NCBI GenBank assembly: GCA_003045895.1
Contig: PZPC01000051.1
Location: 1-36,843, forward strand
Length of the DNA stretch: 36,843 nt
Direction: 5' to 3'
Source of the DNA: Bacteroidota bacterium
GTDB lineage: Bacteria; Bacteroidota; Bacteroidia; Chitinophagales; Saprospiraceae
Part shown: one piece after another, positions 1-8,442 of the stretch
How positions within the stretch are numbered: the first letter of the stretch is position 1
Layout of the letters: every line of letters begins with the position of its first letter
Position numbers and translations under genes: made by a program
Notes under the pieces: model-generated
Database searches by the model: none
What the model was told of the DNA's origin: nothing
The model's input: the letters and a program-made list of their open reading frames with translations, nothing else

Positions 1-3000
1 GTTGATCTGCCGGAGCCAAATTTGCAAGCCCAACCCCACGTTGCCGGCGCTGGCGGCATAAATTCTGCCAATCAGCTGTTTGAAGGCCGTGCGTTCCAGG
101 TTGTTCTTCTCCTCCTGGTAAATCACATCCAGACCGCCGAGCTGGTGCCTTTCCAGGATAATATCGCGCAGGGCGGCTTCGCTGACCGGCGCCAGGACAA
201 TGGTCGTAGGAATCAGCTGCTGGATGGGCCGTTGCTTATGCAGGGCCGCCATGGCGTGGATATTGGCGTTTAAAATAAAATAGTGCTGTTGGCTGAATTT
301 ATCCACCAGCCCGAGCAAGGTTGTCAGGGCATCCTCCTGGGCAGCGGGATCCCACCACGTCTCCAGGTCATTGACCAGGATGGTAGAATTCCGGGGTAAC
401 GCCGTCAGGCACTGGCTCATATTCCCACTTTCACCCGTAGCCTTGGTGAACAGTTGCTGGAGTTCCTTGATGGTCCCTTGTACCCCCTGCGCATCGATGG
501 TGATGATCCGAGCTGATTGCAGCTGCTGGGCCAGGTAGGCGGAAAAATGGGTTTTCCCGGCACCACTTTTTCCGAGGATCAACAGGGGGCTTACCCTGCC
601 CTCAGCACGGGCCTGTTCAAATTGGGCCAACTCCCTCGTTCGGCCAAGGTAATTGGTTTGCACCGGAATTTGTTTGCCCAAAAACAGTTGCTTGTAGTAG
701 AACGGCAAGGCCGCACTTGCTGCCGGAGCGGGATAAATACGATTCACAAAACTCAGTCCCTGTTCCAGGTTGCTTTTGAGGTTGTATTTGGCTTCAAAGC
801 TGGCTACTACTGATTCGTGCTTTTTTGCAGCAATTACTTTCGTAAAGTCATCGTACAACCCTACAAAAAGGGACCGCAATTTTCTTTTTGCTTCCGCAAT
901 TCCCCGGTTTCTTTTCGAGGCCTTGATGTGGCTGCGCCAGTTGTCGGCGTGTTCGACTAGAAACCGGCTGTCCAGCTCCAGCTGCAAATCATAGGCAATC
1001 GACTTGATCCGTTCGTCGAGCTTCATGTTTGCCGTCTCCAACTGGTCGCTCTCGGTGGCCAATCGTTGCTTCACCGTTTGCAGTAGCGTGGCAATTTCTT
1101 CCTGGTCCTGTGCTTCCACCAAGGCGTATTTCAGGAGGTTAACCCGGTTGTTTTGGTTGTAGTAAAGCATGGCGCTGTCCGACAGGTAGGCTTCGATCTG
1201 GTTAGGAAGGAGGTCGTGGAATTTTGTGTCCAACACAAAATCTACAATCATGGCCAGGTTCAAGGTCGTGGCGCCACCACCGTCTAATTGCTGATTGGCA
1301 AAATCAGCAAACATCAATTTGTTCATCAGCACCGCGTCCTGGTCCATGAGCCTGGGGATCGTAGTCGTCTCCGCGAGCAGCTGCTGGGTCCAGGTTTCCG
1401 CGCTTGGGAAGGGAGTATCATTCAACTTAAACTGCGCTGTGACCTCAATCGGTTCACCACGCTCAAACGCCTGCTGGATCCGCTGCAGGGTTTCGGCATC
1501 TTCAGCAAACTGGACGGTCACGCGCTGGGTGACCTCCTGGTTGAGGCTGGTAAAAAGTCGATTTATACCTCGGTTGATGCGTAAATTAGCTTGCGCGAAC
1601 ACCAAATTGGTTTCCAGGGTGCGATGGATGAGCTGTTGGTTGTTCCGCCAGGTGCCCGGAAAAGCACGGAGATCCTGCAGGTAGGCTTTTTGTGTGCTTT
1701 TGTTGGCCTGCTTTTTAATTTCCTGCTGGCGTAAGAGGGGTTCCTCGTGCTGACAAACCGCCACCCATTCATTGGAAAAAACCCTCCCTGCCGTTAGCAA
1801 TTGATGGCTAATTTGGGCAACCAGGTTTTGGATAAACTGTCGCTGTGCCTGCACGAATGGCAACAACTCATCGACCGTCGAACGCACCGCGGTGTTGGCG
1901 TGTTCACCCGCCCCGGCAAAGCCATCCAATTCAAATAGATGATAAGTTTTGGAGACTATTTCACTGGTGGTTTTTGATAAATTGCGGTACAGGTTATCGC
2001 CAAAATCCAGATACACCTGCCGGAGTGCTGGCAACAGGTTAATCATTTGCAATTGCGACGCAATTTGTTTTGTTTGGTACACTGTCCGCCGGCCACCTGA
2101 ATTAATTTTCAACTGCCTGGGCAGGGCACTGAAAGCTTCTGCGAGGGTGTCCAGGTAGGTGGTGTTTTCTTCGGCAAACAGCTCTGCCAGGACCGGAATT
2201 TCTTGTTCCCTCAGGCTGGCCAAGGTGTCTTGTAGTTGTTTAAAAAACGCCTCAAAGGCCCGGTAGTTTTCCTCGTCTCTGACCGCCGAATCGCCCAGCG
2301 TGTCCAGGCTGGTTAATAAGCCCTGGTACCAGGCGAGGTATTTTTCCTGAATTGGGCCAAAAGCATGTTCAGCGAGCGTGGCCATGCCCGTGGCCAGGCG
2401 TTGTTCCAATTGGTCCACGGCGGCGTTCAATGCGCTATCCTCCGCCGGGACGCGCACGGGCAGGTCTGGTGTGAACGGCAACTGACCAGGGTTGGCGAGG
2501 AGTGGCGTCCGGGGTTCGGCGGTAAGCCGAATATCGCTGAATTGGGAAGAGGCTTTTACCAATAAGGTTGTACCAATGGTGCCGACGAGGTCGTTGGTCT
2601 TGGTGACAAATTTTTTGACCTGGTCTAATCTAACTTCCGGAATCCCAACCAGCACCAGGTCCGTTTCGGAAGAATACAGCTTCATGAGTTCGTACAGGGG
2701 CCGCCGCTTGTCACCAGCGTTGCCAATAATTTTTACCACCGCAGTCAACCGTTGCTCTTCCAGGATATGCTGGATTTTCTTTTCAATCACTTTCTGGTTG
2801 CTGTTGGTATCATCCACCAGTAGAATCCTGATTTGCGCCTGGCGCCACAATTCGGAAGCCAATAAGAATTTAGCAATATTGAGCATCAACTCGGCATTGT
2901 TGCCAATACCCCGCCACCAAAGATCAATGGTACTGTATTTCCTGAATCCGAACCGCCAATCGTAATCGAGGTACAGGACATTGTAATCCAGGTCGATCAA

Positions 3001-4686
3001 CTTTTGGGTCATTTGGGCAAACCAGATGGGATCCTCCGTATTCTTGGCCCAGCCCATGAGGATCGTATTGGGTTCTATTCCCGAAAAGCCAAAAGTAGAC
3101 GCAATGGACTCAATGCCTTTGAAAATATTTTTGACTTCAATTTGCCGCCCAAAAACGCCATATTTCTTGAGTATTTCGTCACTTACACTTTGTTGGTGTT
3201 TGGGAAAGAGCAGGGTGGCTTCCTGGTTTTCGTGCAGGTCAAAATTGGTGACAATTCCCCGATTGCCCACTAATTCTTTGCTAAACTCCAGCAGGTGTGG
3301 GCGTTGGTCGGTACCACCACTAAATAGTAGCACGTTGGGTTTCCAGTTTCTTTTGTGGTCTTCCTTGTCGTCCATGCGGCGTAGCCCCGTCTTCACCACC
3401 GAAGACCAGACACTTTGCCAGACGTCGCCCGAACCCAAGGCCAATTCCTTTCTGGCCAACCAAAAGTAAATGCCGCCAATGACGAGGAAGGCCACAATCA
3501 TAGCAAACATATCCAGCCGGAACATGACCACAAACGTGGCGATGAACCCGACCAGGCCAATCCATTTCTTCACTTTAAATGTGGGCTTAAAATCCGCGCT
3601 GGCCCAACTTTCCAGAAAAAAGGACAGGTTGATGAAGCCATAGGCGGCCAGGTAGAACATGGAACAGACCCGCGCGATGGTATCCAACTCTCCGATCAGA
3701 ATACCCGCTTCGGCAATGAGCACGGTCAGGATCAGGGCGTTGCGCGGTTCGTTGCCCTTGCCCACCCCTATCTGGAAGATGCGCGGCGTTATTTTATCGA
3801 CCGACATGGCCTGTAAAATACGTGGCCCACCCAAAATCCCCCCCAGTGCGGAAGACAAGGTGGCCCCCCAGATACCCGCTACGACAGCCGGTGCGAAAAG
3901 GGCCAATTTTAGCATGATGTTGTTATCGGTTTTCAGCAGTTCGGCATCAACCGAAAAAAAGAGAAAAATGGCCAATCCGATATACACGATGAATCCTACA
4001 AAAATAGCCCACAGCGTACCGCTGGGAATGGATTTCTTGGGGTCTTTCAAATCACCTGACATGGCTATGCCCGCCGTGAAACCCGTTACCGCCGGGAAGA
4101 AGACCGCAAAGATTGTCTCCATGGAAACATTGCCTTCGGCAGCTACATATTGCAGCGTTTGTGGCACCTGCGGTGACACGCCAAAGATTATCGCCAGCAA
4201 AGAAATGACAATGGCTGCCATAATAAAAAATTGCGCCTTGAGCGCCAGCGAAGTACTGATCAAGGCCAGCACGGTGAGGCAGATCAAAGCCAGCGAACCA
4301 CCCATCCGCAGGCCATTGATATCGGCAGCGATGCCAAAGTAGCCATTGAAACTTTCGGCAAAACCAATGAGATACAAGGCAATACTCATGGCCGTACCCG
4401 TAAACAAGGTAATGCCGATGGCGCCGCCAATGGGCAGGCCCAGGCTGCGCGACAAGACATAGTATACCCCGCCCGCACCAATTTTTTTATCGGTGGCAAT
4501 CGCCGAGATGCTGAGCCCCGTCGTGATGGAGATCACGTGCGCAATGACAACAATGACAAGGGTGCCGATCAACCCGGCATTACCCACCACCCAGCCCAGG
4601 CGCATATACATAATGACGCCCAGGATAGTGAGCAGGGACGGGGTAAAAACACCCACAAAGGCGCCAAATTTTTTTTGATTGGACAT
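1..4686 (-). CDS. SLC12-type cation-chloride cotransporter fused to a helical region and an AAA+/STAND-like ATPase (3' end off window)
   Basis: The frame has no stop from the ATG at 4686 to base 1, so at least 1562 residues; I checked every codon. Residues 1-440 are a multi-spanning transporter with family hallmarks: GVFTPSLLTILGVIMYMRLG near residue 12, FFPAVTG (196-202) with GDLKDP (211-216), and ILGGPR (284-289). Residues 443-690 match the soluble domain of bacterial SLC12 proteins (NVLLFSGG, EPNTILMGW, ILLVDDT, LVLVGIPEV). These proteins normally end near residue 700-750. Here about 600 helical, charged residues follow, then YLGRTREL (1346-1353), Walker A GKSGAGKT (1372-1379), Walker B ILVNDLE (1436-1442), a sensor-1-like ILNAN (1470-1474) and ASAGNVGLGLQIWLR near the edge, as in Orc/Cdc6-like or STAND lids. 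Likely an inner-membrane ion symporter with a cytosolic NTPase. Family membership of each part is confident; the coupling is inference. The true C-terminus is not seen. Confidence 0.88.
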   Translation of the reverse strand, partial: MSNQKKFGAFVGVFTPSLLTILGVIMYMRLGWVVGNAGLIGTLVIVVIAHVISITTGLSISAIATDKKIGAGGVYYVLSRSLGLPIGGAIGITLFTGTAMSIALYLIGFAESFNGYFGIAADINGLRMGGSLALICLTVLALISTSLALKAQFFIMAAIVISLLAIIFGVSPQVPQTLQYVAAEGNVSMETIFAVFFPAVTGFTAGIAMSGDLKDPKKSIPSGTLWAIFVGFIVYIGLAIFLFFSVDAELLKTDNNIMLKLALFAPAVVAGIWGATLSSALGGILGGPRILQAMSVDKITPRIFQIGVGKGNEPRNALILTVLIAEAGILIGELDTIARVCSMFYLAAYGFINLSFFLESWASADFKPTFKVKKWIGLVGFIATFVVMFRLDMFAMIVAFLVIGGIYFWLARKELALGSGDVWQSVWSSVVKTGLRRMDDKEDHKRNWKPNVLLFSGGTDQRPHLLEFSKELVGNRGIVTNFDLHENQEATLLFPKHQQSVSDEILKKYGVFGRQIEVKNIFKGIESIASTFGFSGIEPNTILMGWAKNTEDPIWFAQMTQKLIDLDYNVLYLDYDWRFGFRKYSTIDLWWRGIGNNAELMLNIAKFLLASELWRQAQIRILLVDDTNSNQKVIEKKIQHILEEQRLTAVVKIIGNAGDKRRPLYELMKLYSSETDLVLVGIPEVRLDQVKKFVTKTNDLVGTIGTTLLVKASSQFSDIRLTAEPRTPLLANPGQLPFTPDLPVRVPAEDSALNAAVDQLEQRLATGMATLAEHAFGPIQEKYLAWYQGLLTSLDTLGDSAVRDEENYRAFEAFFKQLQDTLASLREQEIPVLAELFAEENTTYLDTLAEAFSALPRQLKINSGGRRTVYQTKQIASQLQMINLLPALRQVYLDFGDNLYRNLSKTTSEIVSKTYHLFELDGFAGAGEHANTAVRSTVDELLPFVQAQRQFIQNLVAQISHQLLTAGRVFSNEWVAVCQHEEPLLRQQEIKKQANKSTQKAYLQDLRAFPGTWRNNQQLIHRTLETNLVFAQANLRINRGINRLFTSLNQEVTQRVTVQFAEDAETLQRIQQAFERGEPIEVTAQFKLNDTPFPSAETWTQQLLAETTTIPRLMDQDAVLMNKLMFADFANQQLDGGGATTLNLAMIVDFVLDTKFHDLLPNQIEAYLSDSAMLYYNQNNRVNLLKYALVEAQDQEEIATLLQTVKQRLATESDQLETANMKLDERIKSIAYDLQLELDSRFLVEHADNWRSHIKASKRNRGIAEAKRKLRSLFVGLYDDFTKVIAAKKHESVVASFEAKYNLKSNLEQGLSFVNRIYPAPAASAALPFYYKQLFLGKQIPVQTNYLGRTRELAQFEQARAEGRVSPLLILGKSGAGKTHFSAYLAQQLQSARIITIDAQGVQGTIKELQQLFTKATGESGNMSQCLTALPRNSTILVNDLETWWDPAAQEDALTTLLGLVDKFSQQHYFILNANIHAMAALHKQRPIQQLIPTTIVLAPVSEAALRDIILERHQLGGLDVIYQEEKNNLERTAFKQLIGRIYAASAGNVGLGLQIWLRQIN

Positions 4687-4711
4687 GGTACTTTTTTTCC
4701 AGGAACGTGTC

Positions 4712-4744
4712 GTAGCCTTCTGCTAGGCTCGCTTTCAAGGCTAC
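4712..4744 (-). promoter_or_regulatory. Hairpin in the leader of the transporter-ATPase gene
   Basis: An 8-bp inverted repeat (GTAGCCTT at 4712-4719, AAGGCTAC at 4737-4744) lies 26 bases upstream of the start codon at 4686. There is no T-run after it in the direction of the gene. It may be a leader structure or only chance. No clear TAnnTTTG box was found in 4687-4860. Confidence 0.25.
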
Positions 4745-4860
4745 AATGTATCCTTTTATTAATGCGCTGGCAATTTTTGGGTCTTGAGTCTTAGCTGGAA
4801 CAACCACAAATACCTGCAATCGGCCAATCCGACTACCCCCAATAAATTCTTCCATCACCT

Positions 4861-4911
4861 AAAAACAAAAACCGCAGGATCGAGCTGATCGATCCTGCGG
4901 TTTTTGTTTTT
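4861..4911 (-). terminator. Perfect 23-bp terminator hairpin after arsS
   Basis: Arms 4861-4883 and 4889-4911 are exact reverse complements with a 5-base loop (GCTGA). The A/T ends give a T-rich tail in both directions, so it should work as a bidirectional intrinsic terminator. It lies 47 bases past the arsS stop and separates arsS from the transporter-ATPase gene read in the same direction. Confidence 0.85.
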
Positions 4912-4957
4912 CTAGTGTCTATCAGCTGATCCTGTATTCAGCCCCTTCAGGTAACGG

Positions 4958-6028
4958 TTACGAAATCTCCCCCCCACAGCTACTCCCCGCGCCCGCCGTA
5001 CAGCCGTAGCAGTGCTGATTGAGCACCACGTTGCGCTTTTCGAGGGCGGCGAAGTCAAAGTTGTCGATGTGTTGCGCCGTGCTGGCCACCTTGAGGTCGA
5101 GCATCTGGTTGAAATCACAGTCGAAGATGTAACCGTCCCAGCTGATGGAGATGGTATTCCGGCACATGAGACCGTCAATGGTACCCGGGTTGAAGGCATC
5201 GACCAGTTTTTGCATGTACTCCTGGTAATTGCCGCTTTCGAGGAGATAGTCCAGGAAGCGTGCAATGGGCAGGTTGGTGATGGCGAAGAGCATATTGAAT
5301 TCCACGTCGTACTTGCGCTTAAGCTGGCGCTTGAACTCCGCTTCCAGGCTATCCTGGCTAGCGGGCAAAAAAGCACCGGAAGGGTTGTAGACGAGGTTCA
5401 GTTCGAGCCCGGTTCCTGGTTTGCCGTACCCTACTTTATTGAGCATTTGGAGGGCCGCAATGGAATCTTCAAAAACACCGTCGCCGCGCTGGCTATCGGT
5501 CCGGCTTTTGGAGAAGTACGGTAGCGACGAGACCACTTGCACTTTATGTTTGGCAAAAAACTCGGGCAGGTCGTGGTATTTCGGATTGGCCCGCAGGATG
5601 GTCAGGTTGCAGCGGTCGATCACCTGCTTACCCAGGGCACTGACTTCTTCGACAAACCAGCGGAAGTGGGCATTCATTTCAGGCGCCCCGCCGGTAATAT
5701 CCACGATCTTAATGCTCGGCACTGACTTGATGATCGCCAGGCATTTTTCCAGCGTCGCACGATCCATGTTCTCTTCCTTGCGGTCGGGGCCGGCATCCAC
5801 GTGGCAGTGTGAGCACGTTTGGTTGCAGAGCTTACCGATGTTGAGCTGAAATACTTCAATGCCCGTGGTGCGTAAGGGAATATGCCCAAGTGATCCCAGC
5901 TGATCGGCAAAGCCCGTAAATTTGCTGTCTACGATGTCTTTACCGTTGAGTACGTTGAGTTGTACAAAAGTATCATTGAGCTCGACACCGCGGGCTTTCA
6001 ATGATTTACCTAGTTGCTTAATAGCCAT
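4958..6028 (-). CDS. arsS: Arsenosugar biosynthesis radical SAM protein ArsS
   Basis: A 356-residue radical SAM enzyme. The cluster-binding motif is C68-X3-C72-X2-C75 (KLCNQTCSHCH), followed by an S-adenosylmethionine-binding GGAPE at about 115-119. The C-terminal part carries MCRNTISISWDGYIFDCDFN and ends in a Cys-rich CYGCTAGAGSSCGGE segment, as in the ArsS/DUF3641 family. In known cases ArsS acts after arsenite methylation, attaching an adenosyl moiety to dimethylarsenic on the way to arsenosugars. Some homologs are selenoproteins; this one uses Cys throughout. The upstream partner at 6086-6424 ends 57 bases before this start and is the usual companion, so the two are probably cotranscribed. 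Start at ATG 6028 gives a normal N-terminus. No arsM methyltransferase is visible in the window. Confidence 0.92.
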   Translation of the reverse strand: MAIKQLGKSLKARGVELNDTFVQLNVLNGKDIVDSKFTGFADQLGSLGHIPLRTTGIEVFQLNIGKLCNQTCSHCHVDAGPDRKEENMDRATLEKCLAIIKSVPSIKIVDITGGAPEMNAHFRWFVEEVSALGKQVIDRCNLTILRANPKYHDLPEFFAKHKVQVVSSLPYFSKSRTDSQRGDGVFEDSIAALQMLNKVGYGKPGTGLELNLVYNPSGAFLPASQDSLEAEFKRQLKRKYDVEFNMLFAITNLPIARFLDYLLESGNYQEYMQKLVDAFNPGTIDGLMCRNTISISWDGYIFDCDFNQMLDLKVASTAQHIDNFDFAALEKRNVVLNQHCYGCTAGAGSSCGGEIS

Positions 6029-6085
6029 CCTGTTCTTACTTAAATTTACACGTTCCCGGTTGAAGACAATACCGGAAGAAACAAC

Positions 6086-6424
6086 CTACATGGACAATCG
6101 TTCAGCGTGGTTCATCATTTGCACGCCGAAAACCAGGGTAGCACCGCCTTTGATGGCCGCCGCTACGTGTACGGCTTCCATCATCTGCTCTTCGTCGGCA
6201 CCTTTTTCCAGGCACGAAGAGGTATAGGCATCGATACAATAAGGACACTGTACGGCGTGGGATACGGCCAGGGCAATCAACGATTTTTCCCGCTCGGTAA
6301 GGGCGGTGTCGCCTTTGAAGACGGTGTTGTACCAGTCGAAAAATTTGGTTCCCATCTCCTCCTGGAGATTGGTAATCTTGCCAAATTTGCGCAGATCCTT
6401 GGGATCAAAATAGGTCTTTTCCAT
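6086..6424 (-). CDS. Arsenosugar biosynthesis-associated peroxidase-like protein (AhpD/CMD fold)
   Basis: A 112-residue protein of the carboxymuconolactone decarboxylase / AhpD-like family. The redox motif is C60-P-Y-C63 followed by IDAYTSSC (Cys71), then the helical EAVHVAAAIKGGA typical of the fold. The ATG at 6424 was chosen because the family begins close to it; an extension to 6559 would add a low-complexity Leu run unlike the family. It directly precedes arsS on the same strand, the arrangement known for the arsenosugar-associated subfamily. Probable cytosolic thiol peroxidase or reductase serving the arsenical pathway; its exact reaction is not established. Confidence 0.88.
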   Translation of the reverse strand: MEKTYFDPKDLRKFGKITNLQEEMGTKFFDWYNTVFKGDTALTEREKSLIALAVSHAVQCPYCIDAYTSSCLEKGADEEQMMEAVHVAAAIKGGATLVFGVQMMNHAERLSM

Positions 6425-6536
6425 TTTATTACTAATTCTGCTAATGAGCAGCAATAGTAGCAATAAAAACGCAGACTTGAAAATGGGACACTTGGTCTTT
6501 GTCCGTACTTTGACAAGTCCGGACCAACTGAAGGGA

Positions 6537-7124
6537 TCACACGCGTTGTCCTTCGGCAACTTCGGTCAGGATGCGTTGTATTTGCTGGTGGTGGCGTTGC
6601 TGGTGCGCGATGACAAAGCGGAAGGTGTCCCCCAATTTTAGGCGAACCAGTGGAGAAAGGGAAGTCGGAACCCGAATAGTACCCAGGTTTTTGTGGTGGA
6701 CTTGCTGCAACAATTGCTGCAAGGTTTGCTGGTAAGCCTGGTACTGTTGCAGCACTTCTTGCGGGTCCAGCTGCCGGGGCGCCAACGGCTTAGCATTGGC
6801 CGGTGCTTTAAATTTTTGTTTCAGTACCTTTCCCGCCGGTGCCGGACCGATAATACGCGTAAAGTAGTTTCCCAACCAACCACTATTAAACTGGCCGCCG
6901 GGTGCGCGCCCGGAATTAGCCATGGCAGTGGCTATCGCTTCGGTGTAGAAGGCACCGTAAAAGTTGAGGTGATCCAACACCTCGACCACGCTCCAACCGC
7001 CGTTGGCTGGTGGTTGTCGCAGGGTTTCCACTGACAATTGTGCCCAATGGGCGGTTGCTGTGATGCAGGTTTGTACGTCTGCTTCCAGATCGGCTAGAAG
7101 TTGCTTACTGTTAAATACTGGCAT
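6537..7124 (-). CDS. DinB-like (YfiT-type) four-helix putative metal-dependent enzyme
   Basis: A 195-residue protein with the DinB/YfiT pattern: an N-terminal helix, GGWSVVEVLDHLNFY with a likely metal ligand His52, and a C-terminal FVIAHQQRHHQQI containing further His ligands near 168-174. The family includes bacillithiol and mycothiol transferases and many proteins of unknown substrate, so only the fold is called. The gene starts 19 bases behind the stop of the broken Crp-like gene and ends 112 bases before the arsenosugar pair, so it may share a transcript with either. Confidence 0.82.
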   Translation of the reverse strand: MPVFNSKQLLADLEADVQTCITATAHWAQLSVETLRQPPANGGWSVVEVLDHLNFYGAFYTEAIATAMANSGRAPGGQFNSGWLGNYFTRIIGPAPAGKVLKQKFKAPANAKPLAPRQLDPQEVLQQYQAYQQTLQQLLQQVHHKNLGTIRVPTSLSPLVRLKLGDTFRFVIAHQQRHHQQIQRILTEVAEGQRV

Positions 7125-7143
7125 AACTCTTTTCCTTTTTTTG

Positions 7144-7501
7144 TTAGATAAACTGCTCGTAGCTGATGCGGATAAATTGGCTGGCGGTAATGGTCTCCAG
7201 GTAAAACCGCGAAGGTTGCTGGCTCAGAAAAGCATTGGCAACCCCACTCACCGAGGGAGCATAGGTAAACACGAGGGTTGCCTCCCTGGCACCATCTTCC
7301 GAGAGGTAGAATACGCGCTGAATACCTTCGGTCACAAAATAAAGATAGCGCTCCCGTTCGCCTGCCGCCGTGAGGATAGTCCGCCGACTTGCAGCATAAG
7401 GTTGCCAATCGGGCAAACAGGCTGCCCAAACCATCCGTAATAGCCAGGCTTTGGTTAAAGCGTGTTTTCAATTGGTTGTGCGCAGGAAGTAATTCCATCA
7501 T
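7144..7501 (-). pseudogene. Truncated Crp/Fnr-type regulator lacking the DNA-binding domain
   Basis: The frame ending at 7144 encodes a clear cyclic-nucleotide-binding-type jelly roll: GERERYLYFVTEGIQRVFYL, then LSQQPSRFYLETITASQFIRISYEQF. In this family that segment is followed by about 80 residues with a helix-turn-helix, but a TAA stops the frame at 7144-7146 and the DinB gene starts 19 bases on. At the other end the frame is open only back to a TGA near 7468 (first ATG at 7434), while the ATG at 7501 lies in a different frame. Loss of the HTH and an apparent N-terminal frame problem suggest a remnant. A functional single-domain sensor starting at 7434 (96 residues) cannot be excluded. Confidence 0.62.
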
Positions 7502-7544
7502 GCCAGAAAATTACGGCAATGCATTTATTTTTTTCCAAAAAACC

Positions 7545-7574
7545 TTGTCTTTTTTACTAATCCACCTATCTTTG
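7545..7574 (+). promoter_or_regulatory. Bacteroidota-type promoter of rpsU
   Basis: TTG at 7545-7547 and TATCTTTG at 7567-7574 are separated by 19 bases, matching the TTG / TAnnTTTG promoter of this phylum. The rpsU start is 30 bases downstream of the box. Confidence 0.8.
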
Positions 7575-7603
7575 CACCGCAAATTTAACAACTGACAAGA
7601 ATC

Positions 7604-7795
7604 ATGCTGATCATAGACGTTCGCAGTGGCGAAACCATCGACAAGGCACTTAAGCGCTACAAGCGCAAGTCCATCAACACCCGTGTCATTCGCGAAGTTA
7701 GAACGCGCCGGGAATTTGTTAAGCCGTCGGTTAAGCGCCGGGAGGAGACCCTCAAGGCCGTATACCGGGAAAATAAATTCCGCGGAGACGAATAG
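7604..7795 (+). CDS. rpsU: 30S ribosomal protein S21
   Basis: A 63-residue basic protein beginning MLIIDVRSGETIDKALKRYK with the S21 pattern of paired basic helices (REVRTRREFVKPSVKRREE). Length is normal for Bacteroidota S21. It binds the 30S platform near the anti-Shine-Dalgarno region of 16S rRNA. It is a stand-alone unit with its own promoter and terminator. Confidence 0.95.
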   Translation: MLIIDVRSGETIDKALKRYKRKSINTRVIREVRTRREFVKPSVKRREETLKAVYRENKFRGDE

Positions 7796-7823
7796 CCAGG
7801 TAAAAAACAGGATGCAAATCCCC

Positions 7824-7861
7824 AAAAAGAGGTACTGACATTGTTGTTGCCTCTTTTTTTG
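7824..7861 (+). terminator. rpsU terminator
   Basis: Arms AAAAAGAGG (7824-7832) and CCTCTTTTT (7850-7858) with a 17-base loop and a T-run reaching 7861. It lies 29 bases past the rpsU stop. Confidence 0.75.
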
Positions 7862-8004
7862 TGCACTCAATTTTCGCCCCCTCCGAATGCGCATTTAAAG
7901 ATGTGTTTCCCCGACAAAGATCAGTTCATTTGGCTGAATAAAATCAGCCTGCGTACCGGCAGATTGTAAGATCTTGCTATTCTAATCAATCCACCAGGAA
8001 GAAT

Positions 8005-8442
8005 ATGGTAAAGTCCACCACTGTTGACCAAATTATGACCCGGGAGGTAATCAGTGTTCCCGAATCACTCAGTTTTGCCGCTATTAAAAAACTATTCGCC
8101 CAGCACGCCTTCCATCACCTGCCCGTCACCGACGAACAGGGGGCGCTCGTAGGTATGATTAGCAAGGAAGACCTGGCCAAGGTCAACTACCTGGTTTCGC
8201 TCAACACTTCCGGAAAGACCTATAGCCAACAAACCTTTGGCCACCTGAAAGCCAAAGACATGATGTCGAAGTACCCGGTCTTTCTTACCCCTGATGATAC
8301 GATTGAGTTGGCGGCCGACATTTTCCTTTCCAACAAATTACACGCCTTACCCGTACTCGCAGCCGAAAAATTGGTGGGTATCGTGAGTGCCCACGACCTC
8401 ATTCGCTACGCTTTTTCGAACAAGAAAGCAGGGGCTCTTTAG
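8005..8442 (+). CDS. Two-CBS-domain protein
   Basis: A 145-residue protein made almost entirely of a CBS pair. The first domain spans about 8-60 (VDQIMTREVISVPESLSF, HLPVTDEQGALVGMISKEDL) and the second about 83-140 (KAKDMMSKYPVFLTPDDTI, ALPVLAAEKLVGIVSAHDLI). CBS pairs bind adenosine nucleotides or S-adenosylmethionine and act as energy sensors, either alone or on partners in trans. No catalytic domain is attached and no neighbour suggests a target. Confidence 0.9.
   Translation: MVKSTTVDQIMTREVISVPESLSFAAIKKLFAQHAFHHLPVTDEQGALVGMISKEDLAKVNYLVSLNTSGKTYSQQTFGHLKAKDMMSKYPVFLTPDDTIELAADIFLSNKLHALPVLAAEKLVGIVSAHDLIRYAFSNKKAGAL

Noticed and set aside
4580-4858. 92-codon minus-strand frame before the transporter (MMEEFIGGSRIGRLQVF...)
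   Set aside because: It overlaps the first 107 bases of the transporter gene in a different phase and matches nothing I know. The part upstream of 4686 is protein-like, so a decayed gene cannot be fully excluded.
5012-5524. 170-codon plus-strand frame
   Set aside because: Shadow of arsS on the other strand.
7144-7574. The rpsU promoter region as a Crp-controlled divergent promoter
   Set aside because: No dyad typical of Crp/Fnr sites (TGTGA or TTGAT half-sites) was found between 7502 and 7600, and the Crp-like gene lacks a DNA-binding domain.
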